Origin: Alphaproteobacteria bacterium
Lineage (GTDB): Bacteria; Pseudomonadota; Alphaproteobacteria; Rhodospirillales; WMHbin7
Direction of reading: 5' to 3'
Assembly (NCBI GenBank): GCA_015232335.1
Contig: JADFZV010000025.1
Location: forward strand, 1 to 43,318
Length of the DNA stretch: 43,318 nt
In this document: positions 35,185-43,318 of the stretch, piece after piece
How positions within the stretch are numbered: position 1 is the stretch's first letter
How the letters are laid out: each line of letters starts with the position of its first letter
Made by a program: the position numbers and the translations under genes
The notes under the pieces: model-generated
What the model saw: the letters and a program-made list of their open reading frames with translations, nothing else
Database searches by the model: none
What the model was told of the DNA's origin: nothing

Positions 35185-36199
35185 GGGGAACGGGTGCGGC
35201 AAGCGGAATGGCCGACGAAAGCTCCATCATGCGTTGCAAGGGTTTCAAAGCCGCCAGCCGCAAATCCTCGGGCATTTCGATTCTGGGCGCATCGTTGAGC
35301 AGGGCCAGATAAATCTTTTCCAGCGTGTTGAGCGCCATGAAAGGGCAGCGGGCACAGTCGCACGAGCCGTCGGCGCCGGGGGCGGCGATAAAGGTCTTGT
35401 GCGGCGCCGCCTTTTCCATCTGATGGATGATGTGCTTTTCGGTGGCGATGATGAAGTCGTTGGCCTCGGATTTTAGAACAAAATCGAGAAGGCCCCGCGT
35501 CGAGCCGACATGATCGGCATGCTTCAAGATGGATTCCGGACATTCCGGATGGGCGGCCACCTTGGCTTTTGGATGCAGGGTTTTCAGCTTGATCAGTTCG
35601 CGTTCCGAGAACTGCTCGTGAATGATGCAGGTGCCGGGCCAAAGAACCATGTTCTCGCGCCCCGTCTTGCGCTTGAGATAGGCCCCAAGATGGCGGTCGG
35701 GGGCGAACAGAATCGGCTGCTCGTCGGGCAGCGAGCGGATGATGGTTTCGGCATTCGACGAGGTGACGATGATGTCAGACGCCGCCTTTACCTCGGCCGA
35801 GCAGTTGATGTAGGTCAGCGCCACATGATCGGGATAGCGTTTGCGCATGCGCAGGAAGTCTTCGACCTTGCAGCCGTCTTCCAGCGAGCATCCGGCTTCG
35901 GCATCGGGTATCAGCACCAGCTTTTGGGGGCTTAGGATTTTCGCCACCTCGCCCATGAAGCGCACACCGCAAAAGACGATGACGTCGGCATCGGTGGCGG
36001 CCGCCTTGCGCGACAGATCAAGTGAATCGCCCACGAAATCGGCCAGGTCCTGAATCTCGCCGTCCTGATAATAATGGGCCAGGATGACCGCGTTGCGCTC
36101 GCGCTTCAACCGCCCGATTTCAGCAAGCAAATCCAAGGTGGGATCGATCTCTCGTTCCTGCCGGGCCTTGGGGCCGGGCAGGATGACTGTGTTTGTCAT
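35171..36199 (-). CDS. nadA: Quinolinate synthase NadA
   Basis: NadA condenses iminoaspartate with dihydroxyacetone phosphate to quinolinate using a [4Fe-4S] cluster. The 342-residue protein has AVILAHYYQDGEIQDLADF, GDSLDLSRKAA and VIVFCGVRFMGEVAKIL. It carries the three cluster cysteines in FCGVRFM, CIIHEQF/TYINCSAEVK and CDCARCPFM. It is first in the NAD operon; the 100-bp gap upstream must carry its promoter. Confidence 0.97.
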   Translation of the reverse strand: MTNTVILPGPKARQEREIDPTLDLLAEIGRLKRERNAVILAHYYQDGEIQDLADFVGDSLDLSRKAAATDADVIVFCGVRFMGEVAKILSPQKLVLIPDAEAGCSLEDGCKVEDFLRMRKRYPDHVALTYINCSAEVKAASDIIVTSSNAETIIRSLPDEQPILFAPDRHLGAYLKRKTGRENMVLWPGTCIIHEQFSERELIKLKTLHPKAKVAAHPECPESILKHADHVGSTRGLLDFVLKSEANDFIIATEKHIIHQMEKAAPHKTFIAAPGADGSCDCARCPFMALNTLEKIYLALLNDAPRIEMPEDLRLAALKPLQRMMELSSAIPLAAPVPHAAQ

Positions 36200-36299
36200 G
36201 TCCGCTCCATCATCCCGGGCTGCGGCACTCCAGACACGCTCCCGGTGGCACTCATTTTTTCAAAGAGGACGGGGGTTTGGCAAGGGCAATGATCCCGCC

Positions 36300-37793
36300 C
36301 TAATGTGTGGGGTGGGTATAGAGGCCGCGATAGATGTCACGAAGCTGGCTCTTCAGGACCTTGCCCATGGCGTTTCGGGGCAATTCCTCGACAATCAGCA
36401 GGCGTTTGGGTTGCTTGAAACGGGCCAGACGGGTTTGAAGAGCGCTCAAAAGCCCGTCTTCGCTTAACGTGGCGCCGGGCTTGGGCACCAGGGCGGCGGT
36501 CACCGCCTCGCCGAAATCGGGATGGTCCAAGCCGAAGACGGCGCATTCCAGCACCCCATCAAGGGCGCCGATCTCGTCCTCGACCTCCTTAGGATAGACG
36601 TTAAAGCCGCCGGTAATCACCAAATCCTTGGCCCGGCCCAGGATATGGACATAGCCCTCGGCATCGATCAGCCCCAGATCCCCGGTGATGAAAAAGCCGT
36701 CGGCCCTGAATTCGAGGGCGGTCTTGTCTGGATTGCGCCAATAGCCCTTGCAGACATTGGGCCCCTTGACCTCGATCATGCCGGTCTCGCCCTGTGCCAG
36801 TTCGATGCCGGTTTCGGGATGCGTGATGCGAAGAGTCACACCTTCGAGGGGAAAGCCCACCGAGCCCGGTCGGCGCTCGCCCTCATAGGGGTTCGAGCTA
36901 TTCATCTGGCATTCGGTCAGGCCGTAGCGCTCCAGGATCGCGTGGCCGGTGCGTTCCCGCCATTCGGCATGTGTTTGGGCCAACAAAGGTGCTGAGCCCG
37001 AGATGAACAGGCGCATGTGGTGCGTTGATTGCCTGTTTAGTGAGGGATGCGCCAACAAGCGCGTGTAGAAGGTGGGGACTCCCATCATTACCGTGGCGTC
37101 CTTCATCACATCCAGAACGGCATCGGCATCGAAGCGGGGCAGCAAGATCATCGAAGCACCTGCCACCAGCACAGTATTGATGGCAACGAACAGACCGTGC
37201 GCATGATAGATGGGCAGCGCGTGGAGCAGGACGTCACTTTCCGTGAAATGCCAGCAGTCGGCCAGTGTGATTGCGTTCGAGGTCAGATTGCCCAGCGTGA
37301 TCATGGCGCCCTTCGAGCGCCCGGTGGTGCCGGACGTATAGAGGATGGCCGCCAGATCGTCTTTTGCCAGGGGGCTGTTTTCGAAGACGGGGGAAAAACG
37401 ATCATGCGCCAGCGCGTCGAGAGTCAGCACAACAGGAACCAGTTTTGCCAAATCCGCCTGGCAATCGGGGGCTGCGACCATCAGGGCGGGTTCGGCGTCC
37501 TTGATGAAATAGGTGGTCTCGGCCAGGGTATAAGCGGTGTTGAGCGGCAAATAGACCGCCCCCATGCGCAGACAGGCCAGATAGAGAAAAACCGCCTCGG
37601 GGCATTTTTCGATCTGAACAGCCACCCGGTCGCCTGGCTTGACGCCCTTGGCTTGAAGGGCCTGGGCCAGACGGGCGGTTTGGGCGTCAAGATCGCCATA
37701 AGTGAAAGAGCGTCCGTCGGGGCAATGCAGGAAGGGCCTGGCGCTTCTGGCGGCGCCCGTCCTCAGAAACGCAAGCAGGGTATCCCTGCTCAC
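36300..37793 (-). CDS. Malonyl-CoA synthetase-like AMP-forming acyl-CoA ligase
   Basis: The 497-residue enzyme belongs to the ANL superfamily: LYTSGTTGRSKGAMITLGNL (AMP-binding P-loop), YGLTECQMNSSNPYEGERRPGSVG, FFITGDLGLIDAEGYVHILGR and the C-terminal catalytic Lys in PRNAMGKVLKSQLR. Length and the LPIYHAHGLFVAINTVL and MNSSNPY words fit malonyl-CoA synthetase (MatB) better than long-chain ligases, but the substrate is inferred. GTG at 37793 overlaps the pyruvate carboxylase stop (GTGA) and has AGGGGGC before it; a longer frame inside that gene has no similarity. The coupling suggests it works with the carboxylase on C3/C4 acids. Confidence 0.8.
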   Translation of the reverse strand: MSRDTLLAFLRTGAARSARPFLHCPDGRSFTYGDLDAQTARLAQALQAKGVKPGDRVAVQIEKCPEAVFLYLACLRMGAVYLPLNTAYTLAETTYFIKDAEPALMVAAPDCQADLAKLVPVVLTLDALAHDRFSPVFENSPLAKDDLAAILYTSGTTGRSKGAMITLGNLTSNAITLADCWHFTESDVLLHALPIYHAHGLFVAINTVLVAGASMILLPRFDADAVLDVMKDATVMMGVPTFYTRLLAHPSLNRQSTHHMRLFISGSAPLLAQTHAEWRERTGHAILERYGLTECQMNSSNPYEGERRPGSVGFPLEGVTLRITHPETGIELAQGETGMIEVKGPNVCKGYWRNPDKTALEFRADGFFITGDLGLIDAEGYVHILGRAKDLVITGGFNVYPKEVEDEIGALDGVLECAVFGLDHPDFGEAVTAALVPKPGATLSEDGLLSALQTRLARFKQPKRLLIVEELPRNAMGKVLKSQLRDIYRGLYTHPTH

Positions 37794-40700
37794 GCCCCCT
37801 CGGCCTGCATGGTGACCAAAAGATCCTTGGCATCCACGGCGTCGCCGGAATGGACGTGAATCTTGTGAACGACGCCGTCGCATTCGGCCCGGACGGCAGT
37901 TTCCATTTTCATGGCCTCGACGGCCAGCAGAACATCGCCCCTGGCCACTTTCTGGCCCTTGGTGACGGCCACGCTGACCACCGTGCCCGGCATGGGAGCG
38001 CCCACTTCCAGGGGATTGTTCTCGGTGGCCTTGGGCCTGGCCTGTTTGATCGGTGTGCGGGTTCGATCAGCAACGCGCACCGATCTGGGCTGTCCGTTCA
38101 ATTCGAAGAAGACGGTGGCCTCGCCCGCCTCGTCGGCCTCGCTTTTGGTCAGATAGCGCACGATCAGGGCGCGACCGGGGCCGACATAAATCGAGATTTC
38201 CTGATCGGGAATCATGCCGTGAAAGAAGACAGGCGTGGGTAGAACGCTGACATCGCCATAGAGTTTCAGATGTTCGGCATAGTCCATGAACACCTTGGGA
38301 TACATCAGATAGGAAGCCAACTCGTCATCGCTGATCTGGCGGCCCAGCTTCTGCTCGATCTCGGCTTTGGTCTTGGACAGATCGACGGCGGGCAGCACCT
38401 CGCCGGGACGCTTGGTCAGCGGTTTTTCGCCTTTTAGCACTTTTTTCTGCAAGGTTTCGGGGAAGCCGCCCACGGGCTGGCCCATGTCGCCCTTGAAGAA
38501 GGAAACGACGGAATCGGGGAAGGCGATGTCGCGCTCGGGGTCGGCCACCATCTCAGCTGTCAGGCTGTTGGTGACCATCATCAGGGCCATGTCGCCCACC
38601 ACCTTTGAGCTGGGTGTTACCTTGACGATGTCGCCGAACAGATGGTTGACGTCGGCATAGGCCTTGGCGATATCGGGCCAGTGCTTCTCAAGCCCCATCG
38701 AGCGGGCCTGTTCCTTGAGATTGGTGAACTGGCCGCCCGGCATTTCGTGAAGATAGACTTCCGAAGCGCCGGTGGTTTGATGGGCTTCGAAGGCGCCGTA
38801 ATTCTTGCGCACCTGTTCCCAATAGGCCGAGACAGTGCGAATGGATTCGCTAGACAGTCCGCTATCACGCTCGGTGCCGCGCAGGGCTTCGACGATCGAG
38901 CCCAAGCAGGGCTGCGAGGTGGTGCCGCTCATGGCGTCCATGGCGGCGTCCACAGCATCGACACCGGCATCGATGGCCGACAGAATGCTGGCCGCCGCGA
39001 TGCCGCTGGTGTCATGCGTATGGAAATGGATGGGTAGGCCGATCTCTTCCTTTAGGGTCTTGACCAGCACCTTGGCGGCAGCAGGCTTCAAAAGCCCCGC
39101 CATATCCTTGATGCCCAGGATATGCGCCCCGGCCTTTTCCAGTTCCTTGGCCATGCCGACATAGTATTTCAGGTCGTACTTGGCGCGCTTGGGATCTTGA
39201 ATGTCGCCCGTGTAGCAGATGGCCGCCTCGCACAGCTTGCCGCTTTCGCAAACGGCGTCGATGGCGACGCGCATGTTCTCGACCCAGTTGAGCGAATCGA
39301 AAACCCGAAAGAGGTCCATGCCCTCTTCGGCCGAGCGCTTGACGAAGAACTTGACTACATTGTCGGGATAGTTGGTGTAGCCCACGCCATTGGCCGAGCG
39401 CAGCAGCATCTGGGTCAGGATATTGGGGGCCAGGGTGCGCAATTCGCGCAGGCGCTCCCAGGGATCTTCCTTCAAGAATCGCATGGCGACGTCGAAGGTG
39501 GCGCCCCCCCAGCATTCCAGCGACAAAAGACCGGGCAAAAGATGCGCATAGGTGGGGGCTATGGCGTACATGTCGTGGCTGCGCATGCGGGTCGCCAGCA
39601 GCGACTGATGGGCATCGCGCATGGTGGTGTCGGTGATCAACACCCGCTTCTGATCGCGCATCCACTGGGCAAAGCCCTTGGCGCCCAGCTTCTGGAACAT
39701 CTCGCGCGTGCCCGCGGGCGGTGCGGCATCGGGCAGATCGTGCGGCACGGCGGGGGCGGCGAAGGATTTGGGGGTCTCACGGCCTTTGGTCTCGGGGTTG
39801 CCGTTGACCATGACTTCGCCAACAAAATTCAAAAGGCGCGTGGCGCGATCCCGGCGCTTTTGGAAATGGAACAGTTCGGGCGTGTCGTCGATGAAGGTGG
39901 TGGTGTAGTCGCCCTCAAGAAAATGCGGATGGTTCACCACATTTTCGAGAAAGCGCAGATTGGTCTTGACGCCACGCACGCGAAATTCGCGAAGGGCGCG
40001 GTCCATGCGAAAGATGGCGTCGGCGGGCTCTTGCGCCCAGGCCGTCACCTTGACCAGCAGCGAATCGTAATAGCGCGTGATGCGAGCCCCGGAATAGGCC
40101 GTTCCGGCATCAAGCCGGATGCCGAAACCGGCGGCGCTGCGATAATTGGTGATCGAGCCATAATCGGGCGCGAAATCCTTTTCGGGGTCTTCGGCGGTGA
40201 CGCGGCATTGCAGGGCGTGGCCGTTCAGCGGAATATCTTGCTGGCGGGGCAGGCCGCTGCCGGGCTCGCCGATGCGCATGCCCTCGGCCACCAGAATCTG
40301 GGCGCGGATCAGGTCGAAGCCGGTGATGCATTCGGTGACGGTATGTTCGACCTGAATGCGCGGATTGACTTCGATGAAGTAGAAGGACTTGGTGTCGGCG
40401 TCTTGCAGGAATTCCACCGTGCCCGCATTGCGGTAATTGGCTGTGCGGGCCAGCTTGAGCGCATAGCCGGTCAACTCGTCGCGTTGGCTTTGGTCGAAAT
40501 AGGGGGCGGGGGCGCGCTCGACCACCTTCTGGTGGCGGCGCTGCACCGTGCAGTCGCGCTCGTAGAAGTGAACAACATTGCCATGCGCATCGCCCAGAAT
40601 CTGCACCTCGACATGGCGCGCCTTCTTGACCAGCTTTTCCAGATAGACTTCGTCATTGCCGAAGGCCGCCTTGGCTTCGCGCCTGGCGGCGGCCACGTTC

Positions 40701-41257
40701 TCGACCAGAATCTCGGCGCGGTCGATGACGCGCATGCCGCGCCCACCGCCACCCCAACTGGCCTTGATCATGACCGGATAGCCGACCTTTTCGCCCAGCT
40801 TCAGAACCTCGGCGTCGTCATAGGGCAGGGGATCGGTGGCGGGCATGACGGGAATGCCCGCCTTGATCGCCATCTCGCGGGCCAGCACCTTGTTGCCCAG
40901 GGCGCGCATGGTTTCGGGCAGGGGGCCGATGAAGGTCAGGCCGCCTGCGGCGCAGGCTTCGGCGAAATCAGGGTTCTCGGCCAGAAAGCCATAGCCCGGA
41001 TGAATGGCCTGAGCACCAGTCTGATGGGCGATGCGGATGATGTCGTGAATGTCGAGATAAGCATCGACCGGCTTCTTGCCGGGGCCTACCAGATAGCTTT
41101 CGTCCGCCTTGAAGCGGTGCAGCGAGAAGCGGTCTTCCTGGGAATAGATGGCGACCGTCTGAATGCCCAGCTCCGAGGCCGCCCGCATGACGCGAATGGC
41201 GATTTCGCCCCGGTTGGCGATGACGATCTTGCGGATTTGGCCTTGACGGTGCCTCAT
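37790..41257 (-). CDS. pyc: Pyruvate carboxylase (biotin-dependent)
   Basis: It carboxylates pyruvate to oxaloacetate for anaplerosis. The 1155-residue single-chain enzyme has four parts. The biotin carboxylase domain comes first (IVIANRGEIAIRVMRAASEL, SWGGGGRGMRVI, FIEVNPRIQVEHTVTE). The carboxyltransferase barrel follows (ITDTTMRDAHQSLLATRM, FRVFDSLNW, HFHTHDTSG), then the allosteric/PYC-OADA region. The biotin carrier domain ends with AVEAMKMETAVRAE, biotinyl Lys near 1117. RBS GGAG precedes the ATG. The acyl-CoA ligase gene follows with a four-base overlap. Confidence 0.97.
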   Translation of the reverse strand: MRHRQGQIRKIVIANRGEIAIRVMRAASELGIQTVAIYSQEDRFSLHRFKADESYLVGPGKKPVDAYLDIHDIIRIAHQTGAQAIHPGYGFLAENPDFAEACAAGGLTFIGPLPETMRALGNKVLAREMAIKAGIPVMPATDPLPYDDAEVLKLGEKVGYPVMIKASWGGGGRGMRVIDRAEILVENVAAARREAKAAFGNDEVYLEKLVKKARHVEVQILGDAHGNVVHFYERDCTVQRRHQKVVERAPAPYFDQSQRDELTGYALKLARTANYRNAGTVEFLQDADTKSFYFIEVNPRIQVEHTVTECITGFDLIRAQILVAEGMRIGEPGSGLPRQQDIPLNGHALQCRVTAEDPEKDFAPDYGSITNYRSAAGFGIRLDAGTAYSGARITRYYDSLLVKVTAWAQEPADAIFRMDRALREFRVRGVKTNLRFLENVVNHPHFLEGDYTTTFIDDTPELFHFQKRRDRATRLLNFVGEVMVNGNPETKGRETPKSFAAPAVPHDLPDAAPPAGTREMFQKLGAKGFAQWMRDQKRVLITDTTMRDAHQSLLATRMRSHDMYAIAPTYAHLLPGLLSLECWGGATFDVAMRFLKEDPWERLRELRTLAPNILTQMLLRSANGVGYTNYPDNVVKFFVKRSAEEGMDLFRVFDSLNWVENMRVAIDAVCESGKLCEAAICYTGDIQDPKRAKYDLKYYVGMAKELEKAGAHILGIKDMAGLLKPAAAKVLVKTLKEEIGLPIHFHTHDTSGIAAASILSAIDAGVDAVDAAMDAMSGTTSQPCLGSIVEALRGTERDSGLSSESIRTVSAYWEQVRKNYGAFEAHQTTGASEVYLHEMPGGQFTNLKEQARSMGLEKHWPDIAKAYADVNHLFGDIVKVTPSSKVVGDMALMMVTNSLTAEMVADPERDIAFPDSVVSFFKGDMGQPVGGFPETLQKKVLKGEKPLTKRPGEVLPAVDLSKTKAEIEQKLGRQISDDELASYLMYPKVFMDYAEHLKLYGDVSVLPTPVFFHGMIPDQEISIYVGPGRALIVRYLTKSEADEAGEATVFFELNGQPRSVRVADRTRTPIKQARPKATENNPLEVGAPMPGTVVSVAVTKGQKVARGDVLLAVEAMKMETAVRAECDGVVHKIHVHSGDAVDAKDLLVTMQAEGA

Positions 41258-41508
41258 GACATCTCCAGGGCTAAGTTAGCCTGCCCATTCGCTGAAATTA
41301 AACTATATTAGCAAGCGCGGAATATGGGGCGAGGGGGCTTTTGGCGCAACAGAAAAGTCGGGTAGGGAGTGAAAACCCCTTCAAGGCTTGAACTGAGGTC
41401 CGGGCAGCTAATAACCAATTGTTTTCATATTATAATTATTTAGCCTCCTAGTGTCTAAGACTGTTTTTGCCCCCACCCTCTGGCTCTCGTTTAAAAGGCA
41501 GTGAACCG

Positions 41509-42357
41509 ATGGCAGATGGACAAATAACCCTGAAATCCGTCATCCCGGCCATTCCCCTGGTCCGTGTGGTCGATGTTGGGGCCAATCCGGTCGGGGACGA
41601 TCCGCCCTATATGGGGCTGATTCGCAGCCAGGTGGCCCGTGTTACCGGGTTCGAGCCCAACCCAGAGGCGCTTTGCGATCTCAATCGCAAGAAAGGGGAC
41701 AACGAAACCTATCTTCCCCATGTCATTGGGGACGGGACGGTGCGGACATTTCGCCAGTGCAGCGCGCCTGCCATGTCGTCGCTGCTGGAGCCTGATCAGA
41801 GCGTTTTGTCCAATTTCCATCTGTTTCCGGCCTGGGGCCGCGTGGTGGAAAGGATCGAGGTTGAAACCAAGCGGCTGGACGACCTGACCGAAATCGACCT
41901 CATGGATTATCTGAAAATCGATGTCCAGGGGGCAGAACTGCTCATTTTCGAAAACGCCGTCCAGAAGCTGAAGGACTGCCTGGTCATCCATAGCGAGGTG
42001 GAGTTTTTGGCGCTTTATGAAGACCAACCTCTCTTTTCAGAAGTCGAACTATTCTTGCGAAAACAAGGGTTTATCCTGCATCGCTTTGCGCCGCTGTGCA
42101 GCCGTGTCGTACAGCCGATGCTGCTCAACAACGATCCGCATGCCGGCTTTAGCCAGCTTGTCTGGGCCGATGCCGTCTTCATCCGCAACTTCATGAAGCT
42201 GGAAGGCTTAAGTTCGGATCAGCTTCTCAAATTCGCCCTTATTCTGCACGATGCCTACGGCGCCTTCGACATCATGCTGCGTGTGCTGCTGGAGCATGAC
42301 CGCAGATTCAAAACCGACTATTGCCAGGATTGGTATCGACACCGATCAGGGGGATGA
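41509..42357 (+). CDS. FkbM-family methyltransferase
   Basis: The 282-residue protein has an S-adenosylmethionine Rossmann motif VVDVGANPVGDDPPY, GFEPNPEALCDLNRK, and FkbM words TKRLDDLTEIDLMDYLKIDVQGAELLIFENA. These are typical of methyltransferases acting on sugars or secondary metabolites at the cell surface. The target is unknown. ATG at 41509 has AAAAGG at 41493-41498; the frame is open to 41467. It diverges from pyc with a 250-bp AT-richer gap that shows no other gene. Confidence 0.88.
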   Translation: MADGQITLKSVIPAIPLVRVVDVGANPVGDDPPYMGLIRSQVARVTGFEPNPEALCDLNRKKGDNETYLPHVIGDGTVRTFRQCSAPAMSSLLEPDQSVLSNFHLFPAWGRVVERIEVETKRLDDLTEIDLMDYLKIDVQGAELLIFENAVQKLKDCLVIHSEVEFLALYEDQPLFSEVELFLRKQGFILHRFAPLCSRVVQPMLLNNDPHAGFSQLVWADAVFIRNFMKLEGLSSDQLLKFALILHDAYGAFDIMLRVLLEHDRRFKTDYCQDWYRHRSGG

Positions 42358-42672
42358 TACCGGCATGCAGAAAGAATGACCTATGCCATTCGCGGGCAAG
42401 GCCCGCGCGCGAGCATACCTGCGAGCGGGAGCCAAGCGCCGGAGGCGCGCCCGGCGCTTGAGGCTTGCATTAAGGAGATTGGGTATATTCCGACCCGCTT
42501 CACGACAGGCGGACGCTGCTAGGATGTTCATGAGAAAAATGTCGTCTGAGAGAAGCGTGTAACTGGAAATTCCGCATGCCGGAATTTATGAGCGCCTTTT
42601 TAAGCCTCATGCCTCACGCAAACTGACCAGACAGCGACGAATCGCCGCTCCCGCGATGTTAGGAGAAAAACA
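42358..42672. other. 315-bp gap with repeat copy B and a hairpin
   Basis: It contains the 83-bp structured repeat (42391-42473) and a perfect hairpin AAATTCCG-CATGC-CGGAATTT (42567-42587), followed ten bases later by CCTTTTT. It also includes the strong RBS TTAGGAG of the next gene. No additional gene is recognisable. Confidence 0.6.
42391..42473 (+). repeat. Structured intergenic repeat, copy B (83 bp)
   Basis: It begins CGCGGGC-AAG-GCCCGCG, carries GCGCC-GGA-GGCGC and ends GCCCGGCGCTTGAGG plus TGCATTAA. It is the inverted counterpart (in chromosome orientation) of 29450-29532 and like it is in the sense of the flanking genes. Confidence 0.9.
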
Positions 42673-42897
42673 ATGGGTAAGCTGATGGCTGCCGGGCTGG
42701 TCCTGGCCGTTCTTGGTGTGCTGGGTCTCGCCATTCCCTATTTCACCGTAAGCGAAACCACGGAAGTGGCCAAACTGGGTGATCTGAAGATTGAGACCAC
42801 GGAAAGCACGTCGCATTCCATACCGCAAGCCGCCGCTGTCGGCGTTTTGATTCTGGGCATCGTCTTGCTGGGCGGTGGCTTTTACAGGCGGGCGTAG
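42673..42897 (+). CDS. Small DUF3185-like membrane protein
   Basis: The 74-residue protein has two membrane segments (MAAGLVLAVLGVLGLAIPYF and AAAVGVLILGIVLLGGGFY) joined by a polar loop (KLGDLKIETTESTSHSIP). This matches DUF3185-type proteins, which are commonly found beside stress genes. The RBS TTAGGAG is strong. The stop codon lies inside a perfect inverted repeat, and a CsbD-like gene follows 59 bases later. Confidence 0.72.
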   Translation: MGKLMAAGLVLAVLGVLGLAIPYFTVSETTEVAKLGDLKIETTESTSHSIPQAAAVGVLILGIVLLGGGFYRRA

Positions 42898-42910
42898 CGG
42901 AACGCTACGC
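42892..42910 (+). promoter_or_regulatory. Hairpin overlapping the DUF3185-like stop
   Basis: GCGTAGCG-GAA-CGCTACGC is a perfect 8-bp stem with a three-base loop that includes the stop codon (42895-42897). There is no T-run after it, so it may stabilise or separate the two small-gene messages rather than end transcription. Confidence 0.5.
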
Positions 42911-42956
42911 GGCCCCTTCTTCATCATTAGCAGCAACAACTCCAAAGGAATTGAAA

Positions 42957-43139
42957 ATGGACAAGGATCGCATTGCCGGCTCGGCCAAACAGAGCAAAGG
43001 CTCCATCAAGATTGCGGTGGGCAACGCCCTCGGCGACGCCAAGATGGTCGCCGACGGACAGAATGACAAGGTCACTGGCAAATTCCAGAACGCCATCGGC
43101 GGCGTCAAGGATGCCGTCAGAGAATCGCTGGAGAAGTAG
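42957..43139 (+). CDS. CsbD-family stress-response protein
   Basis: The 60-residue hydrophilic protein fits the CsbD/YjbJ family: MDKDRIAGSAKQSKGSIKIA, then KMVADGQNDKVTGKFQNAIG and a terminal amphipathic helix. Family members are induced by general stress; the molecular role is unknown. ATG at 42957 has AAAGGA (42944-42949) at ideal spacing. Confidence 0.88.
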   Translation: MDKDRIAGSAKQSKGSIKIAVGNALGDAKMVADGQNDKVTGKFQNAIGGVKDAVRESLEK

Positions 43140-43170
43140 GTTCGTTCAGCTCAATCTCTGTCAGCCAACG

Positions 43171-43191
43171 AAAAAGGCCCCGCAAGGGGCC
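43171..43191 (-). terminator. Terminator hairpin with T-run on the minus strand only
   Basis: GGCCCC-GCAA-GGGGCC (43176-43191) follows the CsbD-like gene. On the minus strand it is followed by TTTTT (43175-43171) and is a good rho-independent terminator. On the plus strand no T-run follows. The missing half may have been lost when the insertion sequence to its right arrived. Confidence 0.6.
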
Positions 43192-43204
43192 GTGACCGAC
43201 CTGA

Positions 43205-43318
43205 GAGATAGGTGACGTTTTGTACCGGACACATGGGTAACACTTTTCGCCATTTGGCGGGAGGTGTCGATGCCGTGGAAAGCGAGTTCGGTTATGGAAG
43301 AACGTCTACGTTTTGTCG
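43205..43318 (+). mobile_element. Left end of an IS481-type insertion sequence (partial)
   Basis: The terminal region contains TGTACCGGACACATGGGTAA (about 43221-43240), a sequence kind typical of IS481-family ends and leaders, and leads straight into a transposase start. The exact boundary and the other end lie outside what can be seen; the left limit given is approximate. Confidence 0.65.
43270..43318 (+). CDS. IS481-type transposase, first 16 codons
   Basis: The frame reads MPWKASSVMEERLRFV and runs off the window. This is the usual N terminus of IS481-family (DDE, integrase-core) transposases, where a helix-turn-helix region follows. GGGAGG precedes the ATG. Only 16 residues are visible, so the call depends on this signature and the element end upstream. 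Confidence 0.7.
   Translation, partial: MPWKASSVMEERLRFV

Noticed and set aside
39122..41311. A 729-codon open frame on the plus strand
   Set aside because: It lies entirely antisense to pyruvate carboxylase; GC-rich third positions keep the opposite strand open. Its translation has no domain-like pattern.

Overview
The window looks like a chromosomal stretch of a GC-rich alphaproteobacterium, most likely a Rhodospirillales/Magnetospirillum-type organism. The evidence is the gene content (a recG-sdhE-mfd cluster, an N-terminal Slt-type transglycosylase, a Tim44-domain protein, nadA-nadC-nadB, a queA-tgt-queF-queG operon, biotin pyruvate carboxylase) and strong GC bias at third codon positions. 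The taxonomic call is inference, not a database result. I saw no rRNA, tRNA, CRISPR array or phage module.

Layout. 1-3061: partial lytic transglycosylase (-), dapA, smpB, and a molybdopterin oxidoreductase preceded by a structured repeat. 3062-7664: an orphan endonuclease-like gene, then, on the minus strand, a NYN-domain protein, a family-5 uracil-DNA glycosylase, a Tim44-domain protein and an uncharacterised PLP-fold protein. 7747-12195: a tightly coupled minus-strand operon (NUDIX, queA, tgt, queF, queG, small cytochrome c) for queuosine tRNA modification. 12265-16810: a cNMP-binding protein, DUF502, DUF2442, a TPR/O-GlcNAc-transferase-like gene, an internally deleted antitoxin remnant and an AT-richer Sel1-repeat gene. 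16816-22679: recG (-) diverging from sdhE-mfd (+).

22680-28347, between the convergent genes mfd and hemB, is an accessory island. It holds a MITE-like element, an M48 lipoprotein peptidase, a DUF805 protein, a chemoreceptor, a divergent response regulator and a DUF4258/DUF2283 pair. Extra copies of the mfd 3' end (diverged, all differences synonymous) and of the hemB 3' end (54 bp exact) lie inside the island. They flank the chemoreceptor/regulator block, as if cargo had been added at the 3' ends of these housekeeping genes while the gene ends were rebuilt.

28342-41257: hemB and metY (-), a PhoD-like phosphatase (+), then nadA-nadC-nadB, and pyruvate carboxylase coupled to an acyl/malonyl-CoA synthetase (all -). 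41509-43318: an FkbM methyltransferase, a second full copy of an 83-bp structured repeat, two small stress-type proteins (DUF3185-like, CsbD-like) and the left end of an IS481-type insertion sequence cut by the window edge.

The most interesting signals are: (i) the duplicated gene tails around inserted cargo; (ii) a dispersed multi-hairpin repeat (2311-2406, 29450-29532, 42391-42473), each copy sense to its neighbouring genes, with compensatory stem changes; (iii) a metY leader able to sequester its own Shine-Dalgarno; (iv) an uncharacterised PLP-fold protein coupled to a Tim44-domain protein; (v) two toxin-antitoxin-type genes that appear to have lost their middle in frame.
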